From contig NZ_JAJTHI010000083.1 of assembly GCF_021298855.1 (NCBI RefSeq), forward strand, positions 1 through 33,832: a stretch of DNA of 33,832 nucleotides, written 5' to 3'. A program made the translations under genes and the position numbers. This DNA is from Gemmatimonas sp. (GTDB lineage: Bacteria > Gemmatimonadota > Gemmatimonadetes > Gemmatimonadales > Gemmatimonadaceae). Every line of letters starts with the position of its first letter. The stretch's first letter is position 1. Of this stretch, positions 1 through 6,694 are shown piece after piece. Under the pieces are notes generated by a model, which was not told where the DNA came from, did not search any database, and was given only the letters and a program-made list of their open reading frames with translations.

Positions 1-93
1 CGCCCCCGAGTTCCCGTGCATCGTGGGGCGCCACCAATCGCAATGGGCTGCGATGCCGGCGCCGACGACGGCCGACTGGAGATCGGGAAATGC

Positions 94-128
94 AAAGCGG
101 CGCCCCGACCGAGTCAGGGCGCCGCTTT
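94..128 (-). terminator. hairpin terminator downstream of tRNA-Phe
   Basis: A perfect 12-bp inverted repeat (94-105 with 117-128, 11-nt loop) lies 13 bases past the 3' end of the tRNA read on the minus strand. The stem is GC-rich with an A/T end. The U-tract is short on both strands (TTTGCATTT on minus, GGTTTT on plus), so termination may be only partly intrinsic, but position and symmetry fit the tRNA transcript end. Bases 1-93 beyond it hold nothing I recognise. Confidence 0.6.
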
Positions 129-141
129 GGTTTTGGTGCAG

Positions 142-214
<73 letters not shown>

Positions 215-254
215 GATCCGGGCGCGCGGCCAGGCCGCCGCTCCAGAGTCCCGG

Positions 255-260
255 AATATA
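255..260 (-). promoter_or_regulatory. possible -10 box of the tRNA-Phe promoter
   Basis: On the minus strand TATATT stands 40 bases before the tRNA 5' end and is followed by a GC-rich stretch (CCGGGAC), the kind of discriminator seen at stringently controlled stable-RNA promoters. I could not find a good -35 at 17 bases upstream, so this is a weak call. Confidence 0.3.
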
Positions 261-298
261 GCCGTCACCGGGGCAAAGGGAACCCGGGTGGGGCCCGC

Positions 299-688
299 TT
301 ACCGCTCGTACTTCGCCGTGATGATGCTCTTGAGCCCACCACGCACATTGAAATCCCCCACCACCGTCATCGCGTGCGGCCGGCAGGCCGCCACCAGATC
401 GTCGAGGATGTGATTCACCGCGCGCTCGTAGAAGATGCCGTCGTTCCGGTAGCTCCAGAAATAGAGCTTCAGGCTCTTCAGCTCGAGACACTGCTCGGCC
501 GGCCAGTAGGTGATCTTGATGGTCGCGAAGTCGGGTGCACCGCCTTCCAGCAGCTTCAGTTCCACGGCGTCCGTTTCCACGCCGCCCAACGGGCACAGCG
601 ACGTGAATTCGTCCGTCTCCATGTAGATCTCGTACTTCCGGTCCGCGTAGGGATTCGGAAACGTCTCCAGCAATTGGGGCTTGGGCAT
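299..688 (-). CDS. queF: NADPH-dependent 7-cyano-7-deazaguanine (preQ0) reductase QueF
   Basis: Reduces the nitrile of preQ0 to the amine preQ1 in queuosine synthesis, in the cytosol. The 129-residue protein matches the short (unimodular, YkvM-type) QueF family: ETFPNPYADRKYE at the N-terminus, the EFTSLCP motif with the thioimide-forming cysteine at Cys32, PDFATIKITYWP with the catalytic Asp at 53, ELKSLKLYFWSYRNDG, and the C-terminal VVGDFNVRGG. Cys and Asp are normally about 7 residues apart in this subfamily; here they are 21 apart because of an inserted acidic segment (about residues 37-50). The start is ATG with no clear ribosome-binding site. It follows the rhomboid gene by 31 bases on the same strand. 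No other queuosine gene is in the window and no preQ1 riboswitch is visible. Confidence 0.93.
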   Translation of the reverse strand: MPKPQLLETFPNPYADRKYEIYMETDEFTSLCPLGGVETDAVELKLLEGGAPDFATIKITYWPAEQCLELKSLKLYFWSYRNDGIFYERAVNHILDDLVAACRPHAMTVVGDFNVRGGLKSIITAKYER

Positions 689-719
689 GCACGAACAGTA
701 AACGGCGCGGGCGCCCTCG

Positions 720-1655
720 TCAGGTCACGTCACGCAGCCGCTTCGACCATTCGTCCAGCAGCAGCCGCTCGGCCACCGTAAGGCTCTCCATCCCGGAGGC
801 TGCGATCTTGTCCAGCACCGCATCGAGCGCCGTGCTCGCCGCCGGCACCGCGGCCGGCGTAGGCGCCGCTTGCGGCTTGGGCTGCGGCTTGGACGCCGGA
901 CGCACCCGCGCCATGGCCGCCTTGCTCTGCGCCACGATGTCGTCGGTCTCACGCTCGCGCTCGCGCGGACGGCTGGTCTTGGGCACGGCGCGCGGCGGCT
1001 CGTCACCGTAGTCGGGCGCCGGCGCAATGCGGCTGCGGAAGCGGTCGAGACTCCCCACGTTGGGCGCGCGCAGGTAGATCCACCCGGCCAGCATGCCACC
1101 GAAGTGTGCCGCGTACGCCGTGCCGCCGGTGCTCCCGCTGTCGATCACCGTCATGGTGATGTTGATGAGCGCCATGAACACCACCAGCCACTTCACCTTC
1201 ATGGGCACCACGCCGAAGAACAGGACTTCGTCGTCGGGCCAGCGACTGGCATATGCCACCGCCACGCCCAGAATGGCCGCCGAGGCGCCCACCAGAATGC
1301 CCGCGTTCGGCTGGAACATGGCGTGGAAGGCCCAGCCTCCCAGCCCGCACCACAGGTAATACCAGGTGAAGGTGCTGGCGCCCCACGACCGCTCCACGCG
1401 CGGCCCGAAGAGCCAGAGCGTCCACATGTTGAGCAGCAGGTGCACCAGCCCGCCGTGCACGAACATGTACGTCACCAGCGTCCACAACGAGCGCGACTGC
1501 AGGTCGCCGGACGCGTAGCCCAGCCAGTTGGCCATGTTCGCGTCGCCCACGAGCGTGGCCTGCACGAAATACACGGCTACGCACAAGCCGATCAGCCAAT
1601 ACACGGCGCTCGGGGTGCGCGCAGACTCGAACTCGTCGTAGGTGACGTAACTCAT
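720..1655 (-). CDS. rhomboid-family intramembrane serine protease
   Basis: Membrane protease that cleaves transmembrane segments of client proteins within the bilayer. Its 311 residues contain an N-terminal transmembrane helix (about 18-36), the rhomboid HGGLVHLLLN signature (67-76), the serine motif GASAA with nucleophile Ser125, and AAHFGG with catalytic His184, giving the Ser-His dyad. About six helices end near residue 195. A roughly 110-residue Arg/Pro/Ala-rich, probably disordered tail follows, ending in a short helix-forming segment (SLTVAERLLLDEWSKRL). The client is unknown. It lies between ddl and queF on the same strand with gaps of 39 and 31 bases, so the three are probably cotranscribed. 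Start ATG, no obvious ribosome-binding site. Confidence 0.9.
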   Translation of the reverse strand: MSYVTYDEFESARTPSAVYWLIGLCVAVYFVQATLVGDANMANWLGYASGDLQSRSLWTLVTYMFVHGGLVHLLLNMWTLWLFGPRVERSWGASTFTWYYLWCGLGGWAFHAMFQPNAGILVGASAAILGVAVAYASRWPDDEVLFFGVVPMKVKWLVVFMALINITMTVIDSGSTGGTAYAAHFGGMLAGWIYLRAPNVGSLDRFRSRIAPAPDYGDEPPRAVPKTSRPRERERETDDIVAQSKAAMARVRPASKPQPKPQAAPTPAAVPAASTALDAVLDKIAASGMESLTVAERLLLDEWSKRLRDVT

Positions 1656-1694
1656 CTCAAATCAACGAGGGCGACGCGTTCTTCGATCCCGTGG

Positions 1695-2726
1695 TCAGCG
1701 ATCCCGCGACGCCGCGAGAGCCAGCTGCACGATGCGTTCACACAGGTCGGGAAACAAGACACCAGCCGCCGCGGCGGCCTGCGGGATGAGACTCGTGGGC
1801 GTCATCCCGGGCAACGTGTTCGCTTCCAGACACCACGGCTGCCCCGCGGGGTCCAACCGGAAATCGATCCGGGCATAGCCGCCCAGCTTGAGCGCCGCGA
1901 AGGCCCGCTGGGCCTGATCGGCCAGCGTGGCCTGAATCTCGGCGGGTAGTTCGGCCACGAACTCCTGCGCCATGCCGGGCGTGTACTTGCACTCGTAGTC
2001 GTACAGCTCCTTCACCGGCGTGATCTCGATCGTGGGCAGCACGGCCTCGCCCAGGATGCCCACGGTCAGCTCCCGCCCCGGCACGAACCGCTCGATCATG
2101 ACCTCGTCGTCGTACCGGAACGCTTCCACCACGGCGGCGTGCAGCGCGCCCGGCTCCCGCACGATGTTGAGCCCCACCGTGCTCCCCTGCTTCGACGGCT
2201 TCACCACCACCGGCCAGTCGAGCGCGCGTCCCACCTGCGCCGCATCCAGGCGGCGCACGTCGCGCGGCGCCATGATCCAGTCGGCGGTGGCCACCCCTGC
2301 GGCACGCAGCACCACCTTGCTGAGGTGCTTGTCCATGGCCAGCGCGCTCGCCAGGTGGCCGCTGCCGGTGTACGGCACCCCCACCATGTCCAGCAGCGCC
2401 TGCACCGTGCCGTCTTCCCCCTGCCCACCATGCAACGCCAGGAAGACCACATCGGCCCCGGTGACCTCGGGGAGGGTGCCCAGCGTGGGCGACAGGGAGC
2501 GCGCCGACATCCCGGCCAGCGCCTCGAGGCTGGGGGGGGCACTCCCCACACCCGCCGCCAACAGCCGATGCTCGGTCTCACGCGTCAGCACCCCGTCGGC
2601 CGGGTCGAGACAGCGCACCGTGTGCCCCCGTTCGCGCAGCGCGGCCGCAATGCGCAGCCCGCTCGAGAGGGACACATCGCGCTCGGCCGACACGCCGCCG
2701 AGGAGGACCGTGATGGAGTGGGGCAT
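1695..2726 (-). CDS. ddl: D-alanine--D-alanine ligase
   Basis: ATP-grasp enzyme joining two D-alanines for the peptidoglycan stem peptide. The 343-residue length is typical of Ddl. Visible signatures: GGVSAERDVSLSSG near the N-terminus (first substrate loop with the conserved Glu), LALHGGQGEDGTVQ, the ATP-grasp segment VVKPSKQGSTVGL, and the C-terminal signature ARIDFRLDP followed by CLEANTLPGMT and SLIPQAAAAAG, which carries the Mg-binding Glu and Asn. The start ATG lies only 8 bases from the edge of a palindromic intergenic repeat (2735-2865), so that repeat probably forms the 5' leader; no Shine-Dalgarno is seen. No other cell-wall gene is nearby. Confidence 0.96.
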   Translation of the reverse strand: MPHSITVLLGGVSAERDVSLSSGLRIAAALRERGHTVRCLDPADGVLTRETEHRLLAAGVGSAPPSLEALAGMSARSLSPTLGTLPEVTGADVVFLALHGGQGEDGTVQALLDMVGVPYTGSGHLASALAMDKHLSKVVLRAAGVATADWIMAPRDVRRLDAAQVGRALDWPVVVKPSKQGSTVGLNIVREPGALHAAVVEAFRYDDEVMIERFVPGRELTVGILGEAVLPTIEITPVKELYDYECKYTPGMAQEFVAELPAEIQATLADQAQRAFAALKLGGYARIDFRLDPAGQPWCLEANTLPGMTPTSLIPQAAAAAGVLFPDLCERIVQLALAASRDR

Positions 2727-2734
2727 GCTGCAAA

Positions 2735-2865
2735 CTACCGACGGCAGACGGCAGGAACCACAGGGGGCAGACGGCAGGGGTGTGGTGAAACATGGTGGGC
2801 GCGGCCGCTTTCCCTGTGCCTGCCGGCTGCCGTCTGTCGTGCCTGCGAACTGCCGTCTGCCGTAG
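2735..2865. repeat. palindromic intergenic repeat, copy 1 (GACGGCAGACGGCAGG family)
   Basis: A 131-bp non-coding block bounded by inverted GACGGCAGACGGCAG-type arms: the left arm starts at 2735 and the right arm ends at 2865 as CTGCCGTCTGCCGTAG, with further CTGCCGTC iterations inside. Bases 2741-2763 are identical over 23 nt to 10326-10348 and, inverted, to 10486-10508. It fills the gap between the small gene at 2878 and ddl. It resembles REP/MITE-like non-autonomous repeats; no transposase is attached. Confidence 0.7.
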
Positions 2866-2877
2866 ACCCCGACCGCG

Positions 2878-3198
2878 TTACTGCCCCGGCGTGTGCTCCA
2901 GCACGAAGCGCACGATCCCCGCCAACTCCGTCACCGTTGGCACCCGCGCCCACTCCCGCACCACCACCACGCGGTCCCACGCGTCGATCGTCACGTGCCG
3001 GCCCTCTCGGGGCGCGGTCTCATCGAGGGCAATCCACGCCTGCCAGAGCGTGAGCCCCTGGGCGTTGAGCGCGACGCTGTGTGCATCTTCCCAGGTGGCC
3101 GGGCGCGGGTCGGCAAGGAGGGCCGCCAGGCGCCCCTTGCTGTAGTCGCGGAGCGGGGCTCCGAGGGCATCGGTGAACTGGTCCAGCACGTTGATCAT
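2878..3198 (-). CDS. hypothetical protein, 106 aa
   Basis: Small soluble protein I do not recognise. It opens MINVLDQFTDALGAPLRDYSKG and has a Trp-rich middle (TWEDAHSV, LTLWQAWIALDE) and a C-terminal VVVVREWARVPTVTELAGIVRFVLEHT. There is no signal peptide or membrane helix. The frame is open from TTG at 3204, but I prefer the ATG at 3198. Codon choice looks like that of its neighbours, and no credible overlapping ORF competes. It is followed by the palindromic repeat and then ddl on the same strand, so it may be the first gene of that unit. Function unknown. Confidence 0.6.
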   Translation of the reverse strand: MINVLDQFTDALGAPLRDYSKGRLAALLADPRPATWEDAHSVALNAQGLTLWQAWIALDETAPREGRHVTIDAWDRVVVVREWARVPTVTELAGIVRFVLEHTPGQ

Positions 3199-3507
3199 CG
3201 GCAACGCAGCGCGGCGAACGGGTACCCCGGCCCGCGCCGGACGAGGCGCGCGCCCCGGTACGTATCTCGGGTATATCGTGGAGACGTCGGGGCGGAGCGT
3301 TCGTCACGGATGGGCCCCCATTCTCGTGACGGCGGCCCCGCCCGGCGGGTAAGGCGGGACATATCACCTGATCACGTTCGACATCGCGACCCGTGCCCCG
3401 CACTCTCATTCCCCCCATGCCCGCCCCCTGCCCCGCCCCTCCGGGCAACGGCCCTCGCACCGCGCTGGGTGCCGTGCACACCGCCAGCAGCACCCGCTGA
3501 CCCGGGC
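3199..3507. other. divergent intergenic region, no gene
   Basis: 309 bases between the small minus-strand gene and the plus-strand sigma factor. It should hold both promoters. An AT-richer spot (GGGTATATCG, about 3269-3278) could be part of a promoter, but no convincing -35/-10 pair is seen. Reading frames run through it from 2893 on the plus strand, but they have no start near the conserved sigma domain and look like uninterrupted GC-rich noise. Confidence 0.5.
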
Positions 3508-4071
3508 ATGGACGACGCACACCTGCTCCTCGTCCTGCGTCAGGCGCGCGGCGGCGACGCCGTCGCCTTTGCGCAGCTCGTGGAGCACTACTACCCGCGG
3601 GCGCTGCGCTTTGCCTGCCAGATGCTGCGTCGCCGTGAGGATGCCGAGGAGGCCGTGCAGGACACGTTCCTCCGCGTGCACGACAACCTGTCGCGCTTCC
3701 GCGAGGATTCGCCCTTCGACCCGTGGTTCTTCCGCATTCTGGGCAACCGGTGCCGCACGATGCTCGCGCGTCGCAAGCGGCACCACGACCTCATCGCCTA
3801 CGGCGACCTCCCCCACGACGCGGTGGGCGATGAACCGGTCGACGGGCCCGACGACCACTTCGCGCGCGCCGTGCACCACGCCCTGGCCACGCTCCCGCCC
3901 GAGCAGCGCGAAGCCTTCCTGCTGCGTCATGTGAACGACATGGACTACGAAGAGATGACCCTCGTGACAGGAGCCAGGGGCTCCACGCTCCGCATGCGGG
4001 TGAAGCGTGCGGTCGATGCGCTTCGCCACCGTCTACAGCCCACCGTGAGCGCCGGAGTGCCCCGTGAGTGA
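3508..4071 (+). CDS. ECF-type RNA polymerase sigma factor
   Basis: Alternative sigma factor of 187 residues, the normal ECF size. Region 2 is clear (AFAQLVEHYYPRALRFACQM, then EDAEEAVQDTFLRVHDNL and DPWFFRILGNRCRTM). Region 4 has ALATLPPEQREAFLLRHVNDMDYEEM followed by the helix-turn-helix GSTLRMRVKRAVDALRHRL. The ATG at 3508 is chosen because sigma similarity begins just after it; the frame is open far upstream. Its last 8 bases overlap the GTG start of the next gene (GTGAGTGA), so the two are translationally coupled. The downstream membrane protein is therefore the probable regulator. The target promoter is not known. Confidence 0.9.
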   Translation: MDDAHLLLVLRQARGGDAVAFAQLVEHYYPRALRFACQMLRRREDAEEAVQDTFLRVHDNLSRFREDSPFDPWFFRILGNRCRTMLARRKRHHDLIAYGDLPHDAVGDEPVDGPDDHFARAVHHALATLPPEQREAFLLRHVNDMDYEEMTLVTGARGSTLRMRVKRAVDALRHRLQPTVSAGVPRE

Positions 4072-4741
4072 CCGGCATCGTGAGTCACCGCATGCCCACG
4101 CCGCTGACGACGCGCTCCTGATGGCGCAGATCAAGGCCGTGCTGGCGCCCATGCCGGCCGTCGATCGCCGCCGTATCGCGCAGATCCTGGCGGCCGCGCG
4201 GGATCGCCGGCGCACGCCGTGGCAGCGTCTCCGGGCGCGCGGGGACGCGCTGCTCGAGCGATGGCGCTTCGCCACGTCGCCGCTGGTGCGCGGCGCCACG
4301 CTGGCCGCCGCGGCGCTGGCCGTCGGCTTCGTGAGCCGCGGCTTCCTCATGCGACCACCGGCCAGCACGCCGCAGCCGACGGCCACCACCGTGGCGTCCG
4401 CTCCGGCCGCCACAGCGGCCGCTGCACCGCTGCAGCCGGTCGAGGCGACCGCCGATGCCGCCAGCCTGCGTGTGCCCACCCAGTTCCTGCTCGACGCCCG
4501 CGACGTGCCGACGGCGGCGCAGGTGAGCGTGGTGGGCGACTTCAACGACTGGAATGTCACGGCCACGCCGCTCACGCTCGAGAACGGCGTGTGGACCGGC
4601 ACACGGCCGCTCGCCCCGGGACGTCATGTCTACGCGTTCGTGGTGAATGGCACCACGTGGGTGGCCGACCCGCGCGCGCCGCCTGCCGCCGATACCGACT
4701 TCGGACGCCCCGGCTCCATCATCATCGTGCAGGCACCGTGA
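4064..4741 (+). CDS. membrane protein with CBM48/AMPK-type glycogen-binding-like domain, putative anti-sigma factor
   Basis: A 225-residue single-pass protein. Residues 1-70 are basic and probably cytosolic, 72-93 form a transmembrane helix (ATLAAAALAVGFVSRGFLM), 97-135 are an Ala/Pro/Thr linker, and 138-222 form a small beta-sandwich of the CBM48/AMPK1-CBM type (VSVVGDFNDWN, then ENGVWTGTRPLAPGRHVYAFVVNG, ending in FGRPGSIIIV). These E-set domains bind alpha-glucans in known proteins; binding here is not shown. The GTG start overlaps the end of the sigma gene by 8 bases, the classic position of an anti-sigma factor, but no zinc (HxxxCxxC) motif is present, so the sigma-binding part would be a different type. 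The function is inferred from context. Confidence 0.7.
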   Translation: MSDRHRESPHAHAADDALLMAQIKAVLAPMPAVDRRRIAQILAAARDRRRTPWQRLRARGDALLERWRFATSPLVRGATLAAAALAVGFVSRGFLMRPPASTPQPTATTVASAPAATAAAAPLQPVEATADAASLRVPTQFLLDARDVPTAAQVSVVGDFNDWNVTATPLTLENGVWTGTRPLAPGRHVYAFVVNGTTWVADPRAPPAADTDFGRPGSIIIVQAP

Positions 4742-5385
4742 TGCGCCGCTACCTCGTGCCGTTGCTGCTCGCGGCCGTGGCGCGCACGGCGCACGCGCAG
4801 GAGGCCACGCCCTTCGAGGGCATTGCCGACGAGCCGGCGCGCACCGCCATCCGCGCCATCATTGCCGATGCCGCCGCCCGCGGCCTGCCCACGGCGCCGC
4901 TCGTGACGAAGGTGCGCGAGGGGCTCGCCAAGCGCGCCGCTCCCGACCGCATCCGCACGGCCACGGCGCTGCTCATGGAACGGCTCGCGGTGGCGCAGGG
5001 CGCCATGGCGCCGTCGCAGTCGGTGGACGAACTGGCCGCGGCGGCCGATGCGCTGCAGGTGGGCATCCCCGCCAGCACGCTGCGCGACATGCGCAAGATC
5101 TGGCCCTCCAAGCCCCTCACGGTGCCGCTGGGGGTGCTGGCGGAGATGGTGGCCAATGGCGTCTCGCGACCCGTCGCAACCCGGCGGGTCCGGGAACTGC
5201 TGCTCAAGGGAGCCACGCTCACCCAGTTCGCCACCCTCGGCACGACGGTCGGCCGCGACATCGCTGCCGGACTCGCGCCGGATGCGGCCATGGAGCTACG
5301 CTCCAAGGGTGTGCTTTCCCTCATCGAATCCCGGGCCGGAATTGGCACCACCAGCGCTCCGCTGCGCCCAACCGGCAAGAACTGA
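4741..5385 (+). CDS. exported protein of unknown function
   Basis: A 214-residue protein with a clear signal peptide (MRRYLVPLLLAAVARTAHAQ, cleavage after AHA or AQ). The mature part is predicted to be nearly all helical and contains an internal repeat-like theme: RGLPTAPLVTKVREGLAKRAAPDRI near residues 50-80 and NGVSRPVATRRVRELLLKGATLTQF near 140-165. I recognise no family. Its ATG shares one base with the TGA of the preceding gene, so it belongs to the sigma/CBM48 unit and probably acts in the periplasm with the two CBM48-type proteins. Confidence 0.75.
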   Translation: MRRYLVPLLLAAVARTAHAQEATPFEGIADEPARTAIRAIIADAAARGLPTAPLVTKVREGLAKRAAPDRIRTATALLMERLAVAQGAMAPSQSVDELAAAADALQVGIPASTLRDMRKIWPSKPLTVPLGVLAEMVANGVSRPVATRRVRELLLKGATLTQFATLGTTVGRDIAAGLAPDAAMELRSKGVLSLIESRAGIGTTSAPLRPTGKN

Positions 5386-6604
5386 CGTTCGGCTGGCGTG
5401 GGGGGGGGCGGTGGCCGCTGTCCTGGTGGCCGCCGCGCCCCTGCGCGCGCAGGCACCGGTCCCGCGGTCGGCCACGATGGTCTGGCTCGATGCCGGTGGC
5501 GCGCGTGTGCAGCAGCCCACCAGCACCCGCCGCTCGGCCGGCAGCCTCGGCGGCGGTGTGTGGCACGCCCGCAGTCGGGTTGCGCTGGCCGCCGAGGGGA
5601 GCATGACGCTCGCCAGCGACAGTGTGCGGGCCGGGCAGTACGTGGTGCGGGTCACCCTGCTCCCATGGGCCGTCGCGCGCACCGACGTCGACCTCAGCGC
5701 CACCACCAACGGGGGAGGCGTTCTGGGGCTCGACGGGAATCGCGCCCTCGCGGGGTGGCAGCACCTGCGGGTGGGGCCCCTCGAACTGAGCGCCTTCGCG
5801 GGGGTCGGGCGCACGACACGTGCGAATCGGCCCAATGAGGGACGGCGCCTTGGCGGCGCGGTGGCCTGGCAGCGCGCCACGCCCGTCGGTACCCTGCGCG
5901 CCGGTGCCCACTACGCGCGCGGGTGGACCGACGACTTCCGGCTCATGGAGGCCGCGCGGTTCGGCCTGCGCGCCCCGGCGCCCGCGTACACGCTCGCCGA
6001 CCGCCAGCTCGACGCCAGCTGGCAGCATGGTCCGCTGTGGGTCCAGGGGAGTCGCGCCTGGCGGGCTGGCACCGGCGCCACGCGGGGCACGGCGTCGGCC
6101 TTTCATCTGGCCGCCGCCTGGAACCTGAAGGCCGGCACTTCGCTCATCGCCCAGGTGGGAGAGCAGCTCGCCGACGTCGTGCGCGGCGTACCGCAGGCAC
6201 GGTACACTGGCCTCGGGATGCGCTGGACCCCGGTCCGTCCAGCCACCGTGCGCCGCGATGCGCGCGCGCTGGGCGACGACCGGGGCGGCACGGTCGGCAT
6301 CACCACCGTCCCTGATATGCGCGGCGACGAGGTGCTCGTGCAGCGGCGCGAGGGCCACGGTGAGGTCAGCATCAGCCTCCTCGCCGCGATCGGGGCCGTC
6401 GTGGAGATCGCGTCCAGCAGCACCGAGTGGAAGCCCGTGCGCGCACCGCGCGAGGGCGACCGGTTCGTGTACCGCTTCCCGCTCCCCAGCGGCACGCACC
6501 GCGTGGCCGTGCGCGTGAATGGTGGCGAATGGCGTGCCCCGCGCGGCCTGGCGGTCGTGGACGACGACTTCGGTGGCAAGGCGGGACTGATCGTGATTCC
6601 CTGA
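5342..6604 (+). CDS. probable outer-membrane protein with C-terminal glycogen-binding-like domain
   Basis: About 420 residues. The N-terminus has an export signal (AWGGAVAAVLVAAAPLRAQA). The middle, about 300 residues, alternates polar and hydrophobic residues with many Gly, Trp and Arg (RVALAAEGSMTLAS, GPLELSAFAGVGRTTR, ASWQHGPLWVQGSRAWRA), which looks like beta-barrel strands. The last 75 residues form a second CBM48/AMPK-CBM-like sandwich (IGAVVEIASSSTEWKPV, FPLPSGTHRVAVRVNGGEW, DDFGGKAGLIVIP) similar in plan to that of the membrane protein at 4064. The start is uncertain: TTG 5342 gives a basic n-region and a normal signal peptide, while GTG 5411 leaves a very short one. A run of nine G bases (5400-5408) lies inside the signal-peptide codons. 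It is the last gene of the four-gene unit. Confidence 0.7.
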   Translation: MAPPALRCAQPARTDVRLAWGGAVAAVLVAAAPLRAQAPVPRSATMVWLDAGGARVQQPTSTRRSAGSLGGGVWHARSRVALAAEGSMTLASDSVRAGQYVVRVTLLPWAVARTDVDLSATTNGGGVLGLDGNRALAGWQHLRVGPLELSAFAGVGRTTRANRPNEGRRLGGAVAWQRATPVGTLRAGAHYARGWTDDFRLMEAARFGLRAPAPAYTLADRQLDASWQHGPLWVQGSRAWRAGTGATRGTASAFHLAAAWNLKAGTSLIAQVGEQLADVVRGVPQARYTGLGMRWTPVRPATVRRDARALGDDRGGTVGITTVPDMRGDEVLVQRREGHGEVSISLLAAIGAVVEIASSSTEWKPVRAPREGDRFVYRFPLPSGTHRVAVRVNGGEWRAPRGLAVVDDDFGGKAGLIVIP

Positions 6605-6659
6605 CCGACACACTGCGTCCGGACGCGCGGTGGATCACGGTGGGCCGGCACCCGCTCCC

Positions 6660-6688
6660 TTGACCCTCACCGGCCCCCCTGTCAGGGT
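6660..6688 (+). promoter_or_regulatory. possible promoter of the heme A synthase gene
   Basis: TTGACC at 6660-6665 resembles a -35 box. At 17 bases distance the -10 position (6683-6688) reads CAGGGT, a poor match. If real, the transcript would start almost at the GTG (6695), giving a leaderless message. Weak. Confidence 0.22.
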
Positions 6689-6694
6689 ACACGG

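Noticed and set aside
689..719. preQ1 riboswitch before queF
   Set aside because: Only 31 bases separate queF from the rhomboid stop, and no preQ1 aptamer-like hairpin with an A-rich tail is seen.
5398..5838. ORF starting at GTG next to the G9 run
   Set aside because: Its translation is Arg/Gly-rich and out of frame with the exported barrel-like protein; considered only as evidence for a possible tract-length change.
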